Source: Leptolinea sp964446955
Lineage (GTDB): Bacteria > Chloroflexota > Anaerolineae > Anaerolineales > Anaerolineaceae
Reading direction: 5' to 3'
DNA length: 64,000 bases
NCBI GenBank assembly: GCA_964446955.1
Contig: CAYUQJ010000005.1
Span: 62,001-126,000, forward strand
The position numbers and the translations under genes were made by a program. How positions within the stretch are numbered: position 1 is the first letter of the stretch; the number at the start of each line of letters is the position of its first letter. Positions 26,424 through 34,871 of the stretch are shown in pieces. The notes beneath the pieces were generated by a model that saw only the letters and a list, made by a program, of their open reading frames with translations, had not been told where the DNA came from and searched no databases.

Positions 26424-27432
26424 ACGGATTCAATCGACCAGCCGTAAGTTCTTCGTTTGTCTCTTCGATCAAACGTTGTTTGCCGATTGACAGGTATGTT
26501 TCGTTAATATCACGGATCTTCACACCAACGGGTATGATCCTACCGCCCTGCTCTTTCAGAATTCCTGGAAGAACTTCAGCCAGCGTACTATAAATATCCA
26601 TGCTGATCGTAGCCACCCAACGGTCCTTGAAAGCGTCACCCGGATAGGATGTACCAAGGAGACGGATATTCTGAGATAGCATATTCTGGAGCAGTTCAGT
26701 GGATTGTGCTTCCTTTGAAAAGTAAACAGTTTCCAACCCGGCCGGCAGAATATTTGTCACAGCGGCCTGCCATTCCATTGAAGATGATCCTCGCGGCGCG
26801 GTTTCCGTCAACGGATACGGAGCAAATGGCGGGGTTGATGTACCGCAACGGCCGCAAAAATATCTTCCACCACTCATAAAAGCATTGGCCAGAATATTGA
26901 CTTCGCCACCATCATCGGGGATAAGGCCTGCCGCGCGCCACCCGGGTGATGCGAGTACGGCCGTATAGCCTGCCATAAACGCCTGATATTCCGGTCGCTC
27001 TCGCAAAACGGTCAGGGTTGGACCGGTTTGCAAGTCAACATTGCTGATAACAACAATCTGTGTTTGTGGATTCGCGGCGATAATATCCACCAGGTTGCCC
27101 GGAATGGAAAGGAATATGGCAGCCACCCGGTTGGGGCCCAATGATCCCTCCGGTATTTGGCCAACCGTCTCAACAGCATAGCCGGCTTCACTGACAGCCG
27201 GACGGATCGCCTCGACTACCCGCATTACCTCTTCCGGCAACACGTCCGGCGGGGCTATCAGAACAACTTTTCCCACCTCCGGTGTCGCGGTTGGAACGGG
27301 TGATGGGGTTATTGTCGCTGTTTCAGTTGGGGTGGGAGATGGGTTTAATGCAGGAATGGGTAGACTACCACAGCCAACCAGAAAAGGTACAGAGATCAAT
27401 CCAATGAAGAATAATCGAAAAAAACGCGTCAT
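26404..27432 (-). CDS. BMP-like substrate-binding lipoprotein
   Basis: A 342-residue lipoprotein. The signal peptide ends in lipobox LVGC (Cys21), followed by a Pro/Thr/Ser linker (PSPTPTETATITPSPVPTAT). The rest has the alternating strand/helix pattern of periplasmic-binding folds, with motifs such as IVVISNVD, FMAGYTAVLASPGWRAAGL and WVATISMDIYSTLAEVLPGI that resemble basic-membrane-protein/PnrA-type receptors. An internal CGRCG pair of Cys is unusual. No transporter lies nearby, so it may be a sensor or orphan receptor. It is divergent from the HAD gene at 27508. Confidence 0.65.
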   Translation of the reverse strand: MTRFFRLFFIGLISVPFLVGCGSLPIPALNPSPTPTETATITPSPVPTATPEVGKVVLIAPPDVLPEEVMRVVEAIRPAVSEAGYAVETVGQIPEGSLGPNRVAAIFLSIPGNLVDIIAANPQTQIVVISNVDLQTGPTLTVLRERPEYQAFMAGYTAVLASPGWRAAGLIPDDGGEVNILANAFMSGGRYFCGRCGTSTPPFAPYPLTETAPRGSSSMEWQAAVTNILPAGLETVYFSKEAQSTELLQNMLSQNIRLLGTSYPGDAFKDRWVATISMDIYSTLAEVLPGILKEQGGRIIPVGVKIRDINETYLSIGKQRLIEETNEELTAGRLNPFTVTHY

Positions 27433-27507
27433 TATTAAGTAACCAATCCGGCATCCGGGCCATGTTTGTGAAATAGGACTCGGAAGCGGCTATATTATAA
27501 TAGCGGC

Positions 27508-27978
27508 ATGATCGATCTGACCATCCCGGGTATGGGAATTATGCAAATCAATTATCTGGTACTGGATGTCAATGGGACGCTTGCCATAGATGGGATAATG
27601 ATCGATGGTCTGCCGCGGATCATTAAAGCACTGGCTAACCGGTTGCAGATTCACATGATCACCGCTGATACTCACGGACGTCAAAAGGAAATCGATCAAA
27701 TATTGAACATGCAAGCCATACGCCTGCTGCCGGGAAACGAAGCGGAACAAAAGCGTGATTTTGTTCGCTCATTGGGAGGGCAGGAATGCGCCGCAATTGG
27801 ACAGGGAGCGAATGATGCTCTAATGTTGGCTGAAGCCGGTTTGGGAATCGCGATCCTCTCTCCGGAAGGTCTGAGTGTTGACACACTTCGATCCGCCCGT
27901 GTTGTAATGCCCGATATCTTATCCGCCCTGGCACTGTTTGATCATCCTCAACGGATTGTCGCAACCCTGAGAACATGA
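27508..27978 (+). CDS. Small HAD-fold protein, soluble P-type-ATPase-like
   Basis: A 156-residue protein with HAD motifs without a cap: VLDVNGTLAIDG, HMITADTHGR and AIGQGANDALMLAEAGLGIAI. The second acidic residue of motif I is Asn (DVNGT in place of DxDGT), which would weaken phosphatase activity. It resembles the COG4087 type of soluble P-type-ATPase-like phosphatases. TATAAT ends six bases before ATG 27508, consistent with a leaderless transcript; ATG 27541 is an alternative. It overlaps the next gene by four bases. Confidence 0.7.
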   Translation: MIDLTIPGMGIMQINYLVLDVNGTLAIDGIMIDGLPRIIKALANRLQIHMITADTHGRQKEIDQILNMQAIRLLPGNEAEQKRDFVRSLGGQECAAIGQGANDALMLAEAGLGIAILSPEGLSVDTLRSARVVMPDILSALALFDHPQRIVATLRT

Positions 27979-29201
27979 CATTACCCACCAGTGAACCACT
28001 TCCGCCTGATGATCTGCCTCCGGCCCGCCGCCGCCGGCAACGGCGTTTGCTCGCACCGGATACATCAGATGAGCAGACCGCGATGCTGGAGCAATTTGTC
28101 ACCCGGCTTACGCCTTCGGTTGATTATCTCGTCCTTTCGTTTATCTGCGGATTGGTCACGGGGATTGCCGCACTGGCCAACACACCCGCGTTATTTCTAT
28201 TGGCTGCTCTTATAGCTCCATTTCTTTCTCCCGTAGTCGGCCTATCCCTGGCTGCCATCATCGGTTCGCAAAAATTTTTCATTCGTTCCCTGGTTACATC
28301 ATTAATTGGCGGAGGGCTCGTTTTTGTTGGCGGAGCCCTGGGTGGATTGATCGCCCTGCAATATGACATCATACCGATGCAGCACGCCTATCTCCATGCA
28401 CATTTTTCCTGGTATGACTTTGTACTACTCATTTTGGGTGCTTCCCTGACAACATTCTTTGTTGTCCGCAATGAACAGAATGGCCGGCAGACAGTATCGA
28501 ATATCGCCCTCGCGTATGAACTGTATCTTCCTCTGGGTGTGGCCGGATATGGAGTGATGACCGCGAGCAAGGGGCTCTGGCCCGACGGGTTGCTGGTTTT
28601 TGGCGTTTACCTTGCCGGATCCGCCCTTATTGGTGTGATCGTCCTTGCGTTGACCGGCCTGCGCCCAATGATCAACCTTGGGTATACCATTGGCACAACA
28701 GCCACACTCATTGCCATGAGCGCAATAGTCGCGTTCAGCGGAGTGGAAACCGCCCGACATTTTCAAGTTGCGCTCCCCACTCAAGCTCCGACTCTTACAC
28801 CCGTACCCACTGCAACCTTTACCCCTACCCGGACAAAAATTCCCCCGACACCAACCATCACACAAACACGGACTCCCGCACCGACCTACACTCCGACCAT
28901 GACATACACCCCCACCCCGACTCCCATCAAAGCATGGATGTCAGCCGAGTACGGCAACGGCGCATTCATCCGGAAAACACCCGGCTTTGATGGAGATCTG
29001 ATCAAAAGTCTTCTAAATGGGAGTCAATTGGAAATCCTTCCGGAAGCCACCCAGGTTGATGGAAGAACCTGGCTGCACGTCAAAAGTGTTGAAGGTTTTG
29101 ACGGCTGGGTGATAGAATCAGCATTAATTACAGCTACGGCTATACCAACAGAAACGCCAACCCCTGCGCCTTCACCGTCAAATACAGTTGAAGCGCAATA
29201 A
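27975..29201 (+). CDS. DUF389-like membrane protein fused to an SH3 domain
   Basis: A 408-residue protein. An Arg-rich N-terminus (about 16-30) is followed by about eight hydrophobic helices in a DUF389-like arrangement (ALFLLAALIAPFLSPVVGLS, GASLTTFFV). Then come a long Thr/Pro linker (about 275-320) and a bacterial SH3 domain (NGAFIRKTPGFDGDLI, WLHVKSVEGFDGWV), with a second Thr/Pro tail. SH3b domains usually bind peptidoglycan or peptides, so this end is likely extracytoplasmic. I know of no function for the fusion. It overlaps the HAD gene by four bases (ATGA). Confidence 0.75.
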   Translation: MTLPTSEPLPPDDLPPARRRRQRRLLAPDTSDEQTAMLEQFVTRLTPSVDYLVLSFICGLVTGIAALANTPALFLLAALIAPFLSPVVGLSLAAIIGSQKFFIRSLVTSLIGGGLVFVGGALGGLIALQYDIIPMQHAYLHAHFSWYDFVLLILGASLTTFFVVRNEQNGRQTVSNIALAYELYLPLGVAGYGVMTASKGLWPDGLLVFGVYLAGSALIGVIVLALTGLRPMINLGYTIGTTATLIAMSAIVAFSGVETARHFQVALPTQAPTLTPVPTATFTPTRTKIPPTPTITQTRTPAPTYTPTMTYTPTPTPIKAWMSAEYGNGAFIRKTPGFDGDLIKSLLNGSQLEILPEATQVDGRTWLHVKSVEGFDGWVIESALITATAIPTETPTPAPSPSNTVEAQ

Positions 29202-29228
29202 ACTACAAGATTTTAGGAGCAAGATTAC

Positions 29229-30689
29229 ATGACGATCCATTTTGGAACCGACGGCTGGCGCGCCGTTATTTCAGACACCTTTACTTACACAAATCTCCGG
29301 CAGTTATCTCAAGCAATCGCTGATGCCATCGCTTCCGATGCGTGGAACAATGGTACGTTTGTACACATAACACCTGACCCGAAAAAACTGATCGTCGGTT
29401 TCGATACCCGCTTTCTAAGCGACCGTTACGCCGCAGAAGTGGCACGTGTTCTTGCGGCAAATGGATTTACCGTCTATCTTACCAACGCGGATGTTCCCAC
29501 CCCGGCCGTATCCTTTGCCGTACGGAACATGAACGCAATGGGCGGTGTGATGATCACTGCATCGCATAACGCTCCCCGATACAACGGTGTCAAACTGAAA
29601 TCCGCCTACGGCGGTTCCGCCCTGCCGGAACAGTGCCGCCGGGTTGAGGTATACCTGAATGACAATGAAAACCTCAGCCGCGGTCCGAATCTGATGGACT
29701 ATGACAAAGCTATTGAAGCCAAATCCATCATGCGTTTCAACCCTATCCCGGCTTATAACGACCATTTGCGAACATTGATCAACTTCGACACGATAGCTGC
29801 AAAACCACAACGCATTGTGGTCGATTCGATGTACGGAGCCGGTCGCGGCGTGATCAAAGGGATACTGCAGGGCACAGGTTGTGAAGTAACCGAGATTCGG
29901 GGAGAATTGAACCCTGGATTCGGCGGTGTTCACCCCGAACCAATCACACGTTTCCTTGGCCCACTGGCCGGAGCGATTGGTACCCATCTTGGGAATTTCG
30001 GGCTGGCAACAGATGGCGATGCCGATCGCATCGGAGCCATGGATGAACGCGGCAACTTTGTTGACCCGCACAAAATCATGGCGCTTTCATTGGAATACCT
30101 GCATAAAACCCGCGGTTGGACAGGTTCTGTTGTTCGCACTGTTTCTACCACCCGTATGATTGACCGTCTATGCAATCAATACGGCCTGAAGGTACATGAA
30201 ACGCCGGTTGGATTTAACCACATTGCCGATATCATGATGCAGGAAGATGTACTTATCGGCGGTGAAGAATCCGGTGGAATATCATTCAAAGGTCATATAC
30301 CCGAGGGTGACGGCGTATTAATGGGTTTATTGCTCCTCGAAATCGTTGCAGCTTCAGGCGTGACCCTGTATGAACTTGTCGAAGACCTCCTTAAACGCGT
30401 CGGTCCGGCTTTTTATGAACGGACGGACTTGCGTTTACGCCGTCCGGTGGCAAAAGCGCAGATGGTCAACCAGCTGATAAACGATGCGCCAAAATCCATT
30501 GGCGGTGAGGCTGTCAAAGAAATATCAGCGTTGGATGGTGTCAAATACATCATGGCAGATGATTCCTGGCTGCTTATCCGTCCATCCGGTACTGAACCGG
30601 TATTGCGTGTGTACGCGGAAGGGCGTTCTCAAGAAATGGTTAAAGCCCTGCTTGATTTCGGCGGGCAAATTGCCGAAAGTGTTTGCTAA
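29229..30689 (+). CDS. Phosphoglucomutase/phosphomannomutase family protein
   Basis: A 486-residue alpha-D-phosphohexomutase. The four active-site loops are present: TASHNAPRYNGVKLK with the phosphoserine, DGDADRIGAMDE for Mg2+, GEESGGISFKGHIPEGDG for the sugar, and RPSGTEPVLRVYAE for the phosphate. It interconverts hexose 1- and 6-phosphates (glucose, mannose or glucosamine), feeding glycan synthesis. The exact sugar cannot be told from these motifs. AGGAG precedes the ATG, 27 bases after the SH3 fusion gene, so an operon from 27508 is likely. A strong terminator follows. Confidence 0.92.
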   Translation: MTIHFGTDGWRAVISDTFTYTNLRQLSQAIADAIASDAWNNGTFVHITPDPKKLIVGFDTRFLSDRYAAEVARVLAANGFTVYLTNADVPTPAVSFAVRNMNAMGGVMITASHNAPRYNGVKLKSAYGGSALPEQCRRVEVYLNDNENLSRGPNLMDYDKAIEAKSIMRFNPIPAYNDHLRTLINFDTIAAKPQRIVVDSMYGAGRGVIKGILQGTGCEVTEIRGELNPGFGGVHPEPITRFLGPLAGAIGTHLGNFGLATDGDADRIGAMDERGNFVDPHKIMALSLEYLHKTRGWTGSVVRTVSTTRMIDRLCNQYGLKVHETPVGFNHIADIMMQEDVLIGGEESGGISFKGHIPEGDGVLMGLLLLEIVAASGVTLYELVEDLLKRVGPAFYERTDLRLRRPVAKAQMVNQLINDAPKSIGGEAVKEISALDGVKYIMADDSWLLIRPSGTEPVLRVYAEGRSQEMVKALLDFGGQIAESVC

Positions 30690-30702
30690 GATCCTAAACG
30701 AA

Positions 30703-30728
30703 AAGCAGCCCGTCTGGGCTGCTTTTTT
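30703..30728. terminator. Rho-independent terminator, usable in both directions
   Basis: AAGCAGCCC pairs with GGGCTGCTT around GTCT and is followed by six T residues on the plus strand; the minus strand also gives a short T-run. It lies between the convergent mutase and LPQTG genes. Confidence 0.88.
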
Positions 30729-30752
30729 CATAATCAAATCGGTTATCTGTTA

Positions 30753-31385
30753 TTAGTGATTTGAGGAGCGAAGTTTTCTTGCGGCGAAAATTACCATTCC
30801 TAAACCAGCCGTAAGACCAGCCAAACCCGGGAATCCCATCCCATCCATAATGCCAGTTTGTGGCAAAGCAGATGGATCGGTTCCTGCCGCGATAGCCGTA
30901 AGACGGGCAGAAACAGCCTGGGTTTGAAGAGCCGCAAGCGTAGCAGTGCGTCCATCCATGTCAGCACCACCGACCGCTTCCGCGGCTAACTCTTCCGGTT
31001 CAGTAGTTTCAATAATGATCTCCTCAAGCTCCAGCTCCGGAGTATCGGTGGCCATAGGGGTAATCGTAGGCGCCAGCGTGGCTGTCGGTTCTTCCGTGGC
31101 AGCTCTGGCCAAGCTCTCTGAAAGCTGTGTCGCTGCCAGAGCCGTAGCCGTGTTGGCGGCGTAGATCTGGATATTCGCGGCTTCACGTTTTTCACGTGAC
31201 TGTGGAAGAACATAGAAAACTACGAAAGCAAGAGCAGCCAGAGTTAAAGCAAAAATAAGGGCAATCACACCAAATGAAACAAAGAAAGTGCGGTTGCTGG
31301 CTTTCGGTTGCTGCCCGCCGGAGTAATCATCGCTTTCGTATTCATCGAAATCTTCGTATGGATTTTGGTTTTCAGGGTATGACAT
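30753..31385 (-). CDS. Membrane protein with C-terminal LPQTG-type sorting signal
   Basis: A 210-residue protein with an acidic N-terminus, a membrane helix at about 38-62, a Thr/Pro/Ala-rich and acidic stalk, and a C-terminus reading ALPQTGIMDGMG, then a hydrophobic stretch, then RKLRSSNH. That is the LPxTG-hydrophobic-basic layout of sortase substrates. No sortase gene is in the window. Having both an N-terminal helix without an obvious cleavage site and an LPxTG tail is unusual. It is the last gene of the nine-gene operon, 31 bases after its neighbour, with GGAG before the ATG. Confidence 0.7.
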   Translation of the reverse strand: MSYPENQNPYEDFDEYESDDYSGGQQPKASNRTFFVSFGVIALIFALTLAALAFVVFYVLPQSREKREAANIQIYAANTATALAATQLSESLARAATEEPTATLAPTITPMATDTPELELEEIIIETTEPEELAAEAVGGADMDGRTATLAALQTQAVSARLTAIAAGTDPSALPQTGIMDGMGFPGLAGLTAGLGMVIFAARKLRSSNH

Positions 31386-31416
31386 TTTTCTTCTCCTGGT
31401 CTTCGGGCGGGCACCC

Positions 31417-32466
31417 TTAGATGATCAACTCCAGATTTGCCAATGGTACGGTTATTCGGTCTCCATTTTGTTTGCGCACAACCGCGGAAGGCGCGCGCAG
31501 CCCGTTTGATAGGTTTGTTAGTCCTTGATTCCGTTCAAGAATCGTGCCAACTTCCCCGGAATATGGGGGCAATTTTACATGAACATTTTGTCCGGGAGCA
31601 AATTCATCTACTTCTGGCGGCAACAATGCCTGATTTTGGAATGGAATCAGTACTTCAGGCCGTCCTCCAGTTGTCTGATCCCAGCGACTGGCATTGATCG
31701 CCACCTCGCGTTTTTCATTTTCATGGAATATGGAAAAAACCGCCGCGTTCATTGGGGATTTTCCAAATCCCTCTATAAGCATAGCTGGAAACGGCAGATT
31801 GTCAACAAGACCCAGCAAGTCTGGATTGATACTGGAAAGGATCAATCCACGCAATTGCATATCCGCGGCAGCCCTGATTGGTTCACTGGAATAGCAGTAA
31901 CCAGCCACGACTATCGAATCCGGCACGCTTGATTCCAATTGCTGGATTGTCAATTCCTGATCCGGGGAGTCGCAAAGGATCACTAATGATCCTTCCCCAC
32001 TCTGGCAATTTCCCCAAACACCCTGAATTAACGAACCGCCTGATTCAATTGTCGCTCCGATTTCAGCATTCAAATCACGGACAAACCCCGGAAGTCCCGC
32101 CTTGACCTGTACCGGCTCTCCCTGCGTCTCCATGATCACTACGCCAGCCGATATTTCCTTTATCACACAATCCGATGGAACACGAACAACACGAGAAAAT
32201 GTTCCGCCCGTTTCGGCCAGAATATCACCTTTCGTCAGGCGTTCACCTTTCTTTCGCTGAATTAACCCGGTTGCTGTTTGTGTATCCACTTTTAATGCCT
32301 TCCGGATATCCATGAAGAAATGACCGGTGGGGTTGGGAGCTTCCGCGATAACATCCGTGGCCTTTACTCTCTGCCCTGGTGAAACCAGGACCCGGCCTGA
32401 TTTAGGCAGGAAACGTTCACGGCGTATATTGGTTTCTTTTAAATAATGGATGACCGGCGCGTACAT
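31417..32466 (-). CDS. Conserved-looking protein with RnfC-like barrel and KOW-like end
   Basis: A 349-residue soluble protein. The first 110 residues contain repeated hairpin-like segments (SPGQRVKATDVIAEAP, KKGERLTKGDILAETG) like the barrel-sandwich hybrid fold of RnfC or biotinyl-type domains. The C-terminal 70 residues (VHVKLPPYSGEVGTILE and later basic loops) resemble a KOW-type barrel. I recognise no enzyme motif. The start overlaps the MutL-like stop by one base (TAATG), so the two proteins are made together and may interact. Confidence 0.6.
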   Translation of the reverse strand: MYAPVIHYLKETNIRRERFLPKSGRVLVSPGQRVKATDVIAEAPNPTGHFFMDIRKALKVDTQTATGLIQRKKGERLTKGDILAETGGTFSRVVRVPSDCVIKEISAGVVIMETQGEPVQVKAGLPGFVRDLNAEIGATIESGGSLIQGVWGNCQSGEGSLVILCDSPDQELTIQQLESSVPDSIVVAGYCYSSEPIRAAADMQLRGLILSSINPDLLGLVDNLPFPAMLIEGFGKSPMNAAVFSIFHENEKREVAINASRWDQTTGGRPEVLIPFQNQALLPPEVDEFAPGQNVHVKLPPYSGEVGTILERNQGLTNLSNGLRAPSAVVRKQNGDRITVPLANLELII

Positions 32467-34193
32467 TATGACAGACTCTCCTGCAAGGAATTATTCCACT
32501 TGGTCAATACATCGCGGCGCAATTCATCGTCGCCAGGAAGCGGTATCGCCCTTCCCCGCGCGTCTACAATGACCCCAAGTTCACCACCAATAACCCTTAA
32601 ATGTTTTGGTATTGGATATCCACTCATATGTTTTAACGGTTTAATAACCAATCGCGCAGTTTGATTGACACTTAACGGAAGCCTTACTATTTCCCCTTTC
32701 TTTATCTCAAACTCTTTATCTTCTCTATCTTCTTCCTGAATTCTTACGCGTAGGACCGGATCTCCGATCCTTGCTCTGAAAGTTGGGGAAATCACCGTGC
32801 CGATATTCGTTAAAACGTTTGTTTCGAGAACTTGCACAACAAGCGCCGGATTGATGGATGCTGTCACACCCAAACCGGATAACAGCCCAAATCGGTCACA
32901 AAGCAATGTCGTCACTCCGGCAGGCTGCAAACCGTCCAGTATTATGAGAAGCGATTGGATTAGGCTGGGGGCTTGTGCAATGACCGCACCGCTTGCCACC
33001 AATGGTTCAAACCCTTCAAAAGCAAGAGAAGGCAGTCCCAGATGAATGCGTTTCATTTCTGCCAATATCACACGCGCAAGTGCTTGCTCAATATCCAACA
33101 TCTCGGGGGTCATGGGTAGACCTGCCGCATACAATGATTTTTGCCATAAGTAGTCTCTGACTTCATTTTGTGGAATTTCCAGAGAAAGCCATCGCATTAC
33201 CGGTTCGATTCCCAGGCGCGATATGGTTTCAGCCGCCGCCTGGCCAACCCCCAACCCGCGGTAAACAGCGGTAGTTAGTTCCCCGTTGGTGGCCGCAATG
33301 AAATGAGAAGCAGATGCGCCAACAGCCACTCCAGCTACCGTCCGTGATGGATCCTGCTGAAGACTCTGAAAACGGAGGATTCGTCCTTCCGCGCCGGCAG
33401 TAGGCCAGGTGAGCTGCCCACTGGATCTTTCAAGATCTGTGTAACCGGCAATCTTTTTTGCCCTGATCTCATTGATCACCTGAACAAGGGCTTCTTCCGC
33501 CGGACCGGTATCATCTGTCACGGCGCCGGGCATAACGTTGGGAGCAAGTTTTACTTTTGTCAGAGGTTCCAACATTTCGGAGATTCTGTCATGTAGTATT
33601 TCATTACCGGCAAAAAGAACCGGCGGGCGTTCCTCCTGCGGACAGGATTGAATTCCCAATCGAAGCTGATCTGCCATCCGCAAAACCGCCCTGGTCGCAC
33701 CGTGATTGGTCCCTCCGGCTAATATCACCAGATCAGGATCACTTTCTATGAATGCATTCAGGCGGTCTTCCGGTCTTCGATCGTCGCCCAGTGAAACACG
33801 GTCAACCACCCGGGCGTAGATCCCACCGGCCAGTTTTTCAACAGCGGTCATGGAGTACGACCCGAGAAGTCCGATGGCAGCAATCCGAACATCCGGTCCG
33901 GCCGAGCTCGTCAACGCAAGATGATCCACCCCCTCGCCTTCCGAAGAAGAAGGAATGATTAATCGTTGATTTGAATCCAACAGAGTACGCCCGGTTATCT
34001 CTTCAAGTGAGCGAACAACCGACGCCACCCCTTCCTGCACATCGCATATGGGTGCCAGATGCGTACTGGGTGAGATAGCCGCCGAAAGCATTCGATAAGA
34101 ATTGCCAGCCAGATCAAACAGAACAGCCCGGGTATTTACCGATCCGATATCAACAGCCAGAACCGATTCAATGGCATTACCATCAACAGACAT
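32466..34193 (-). CDS. MutL-like (glutamate mutase L family) actin-fold ATPase
   Basis: A 575-residue protein of the GlmL/MutL family, whose known members lie beside B12-dependent glutamate mutase and probably act as reactivating chaperones. The actin-like nucleotide fold is visible in VLAVDIGSVNTRAVLFDLAG (residues 11-30), LVILAGGTNHGATRAVLRMA and GVAVGASASHFIAAT. No mutase subunit or B12 gene lies in the window; the neighbours are membrane proteins, so in this lineage it probably serves something else. The C-terminal 100 residues are beta-rich. The start follows the upstream stop by three bases. Confidence 0.8.
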   Translation of the reverse strand: MSVDGNAIESVLAVDIGSVNTRAVLFDLAGNSYRMLSAAISPSTHLAPICDVQEGVASVVRSLEEITGRTLLDSNQRLIIPSSSEGEGVDHLALTSSAGPDVRIAAIGLLGSYSMTAVEKLAGGIYARVVDRVSLGDDRRPEDRLNAFIESDPDLVILAGGTNHGATRAVLRMADQLRLGIQSCPQEERPPVLFAGNEILHDRISEMLEPLTKVKLAPNVMPGAVTDDTGPAEEALVQVINEIRAKKIAGYTDLERSSGQLTWPTAGAEGRILRFQSLQQDPSRTVAGVAVGASASHFIAATNGELTTAVYRGLGVGQAAAETISRLGIEPVMRWLSLEIPQNEVRDYLWQKSLYAAGLPMTPEMLDIEQALARVILAEMKRIHLGLPSLAFEGFEPLVASGAVIAQAPSLIQSLLIILDGLQPAGVTTLLCDRFGLLSGLGVTASINPALVVQVLETNVLTNIGTVISPTFRARIGDPVLRVRIQEEDREDKEFEIKKGEIVRLPLSVNQTARLVIKPLKHMSGYPIPKHLRVIGGELGVIVDARGRAIPLPGDDELRRDVLTKWNNSLQESLS

Positions 34194-34196
34194 GGC

Positions 34197-34871
34197 TCAC
34201 CGCAACCAGGAATTGATCATTTGGACCAAGAATCCAAGGCGTTCAGATAAAACAGCCATAGTCGCCGAAAGAACACCGGCAAAGAGCGCCCCCAATGTTA
34301 TGGCAATAAAGAATCTGCCCATTCCAGCAAAAAAACGGGTGGCTTTCGGACGTTCCACTGGACGCCCGGTTCGACGGATTCCACCAAATTGGAAATACAT
34401 CAGGGTAGTAATGGTTCCGATCAACATGAAAACCGCATCCACCAACCGGCCTGTTTGCACACCCAGTTCTGGATCAAAAAGGTTCACGGCTGCGCGTGCC
34501 TGCGTGAACAGAGTCCCCAGTACCGCGCCACCAATGATCACACCCGCAGCAGCACCGACAATCACACCGGTTCCCAGATTACCAATTCTTGATAAGCGGG
34601 GAATGGCTTTGAATAGCAGCAGCACGCTTAAAGCCAATGGGACGATGGCTGTTGTTCGCGAAAAACCCAGGGATGGATATAAAAATGGTACCAGCAGGCG
34701 CGGGTAGATCACCTGGAAGATGACTACCACCGCCGCATAACCAGCTGCGATCCCAATGAATAAATAGGATATGATCTTGAAAAGTGGTGACTTCTCACCC
34801 ATCAAATAGCCAATGATCACACCGGCGGTCAGAATAAAAGCGGTAATGCTCCAGACAGAATCAACGGACAT
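34197..34871 (-). CDS. Polytopic membrane protein, unknown
   Basis: A 224-residue protein starting MSVDSVWSITAFILTAGVII, with about six hydrophobic helices including a Gly-rich one (GTGVIVGAAAGVIIGGAVLG). No family is recognised. GGAGG precedes ATG 34871, which overlaps the stop of the zinc-ribbon gene by 11 bases; the frame extends further upstream but inside that gene. Translational coupling in the nine-gene operon is likely. Confidence 0.7.
   Translation of the reverse strand: MSVDSVWSITAFILTAGVIIGYLMGEKSPLFKIISYLFIGIAAGYAAVVVIFQVIYPRLLVPFLYPSLGFSRTTAIVPLALSVLLLFKAIPRLSRIGNLGTGVIVGAAAGVIIGGAVLGTLFTQARAAVNLFDPELGVQTGRLVDAVFMLIGTITTLMYFQFGGIRRTGRPVERPKATRFFAGMGRFFIAITLGALFAGVLSATMAVLSERLGFLVQMINSWLR

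Noticed and set aside
28790..28930. Thr/Pro codon repeats as a tandem DNA repeat
   Set aside because: They are the coding sequence of the Thr/Pro linker, with irregular period at the DNA level.
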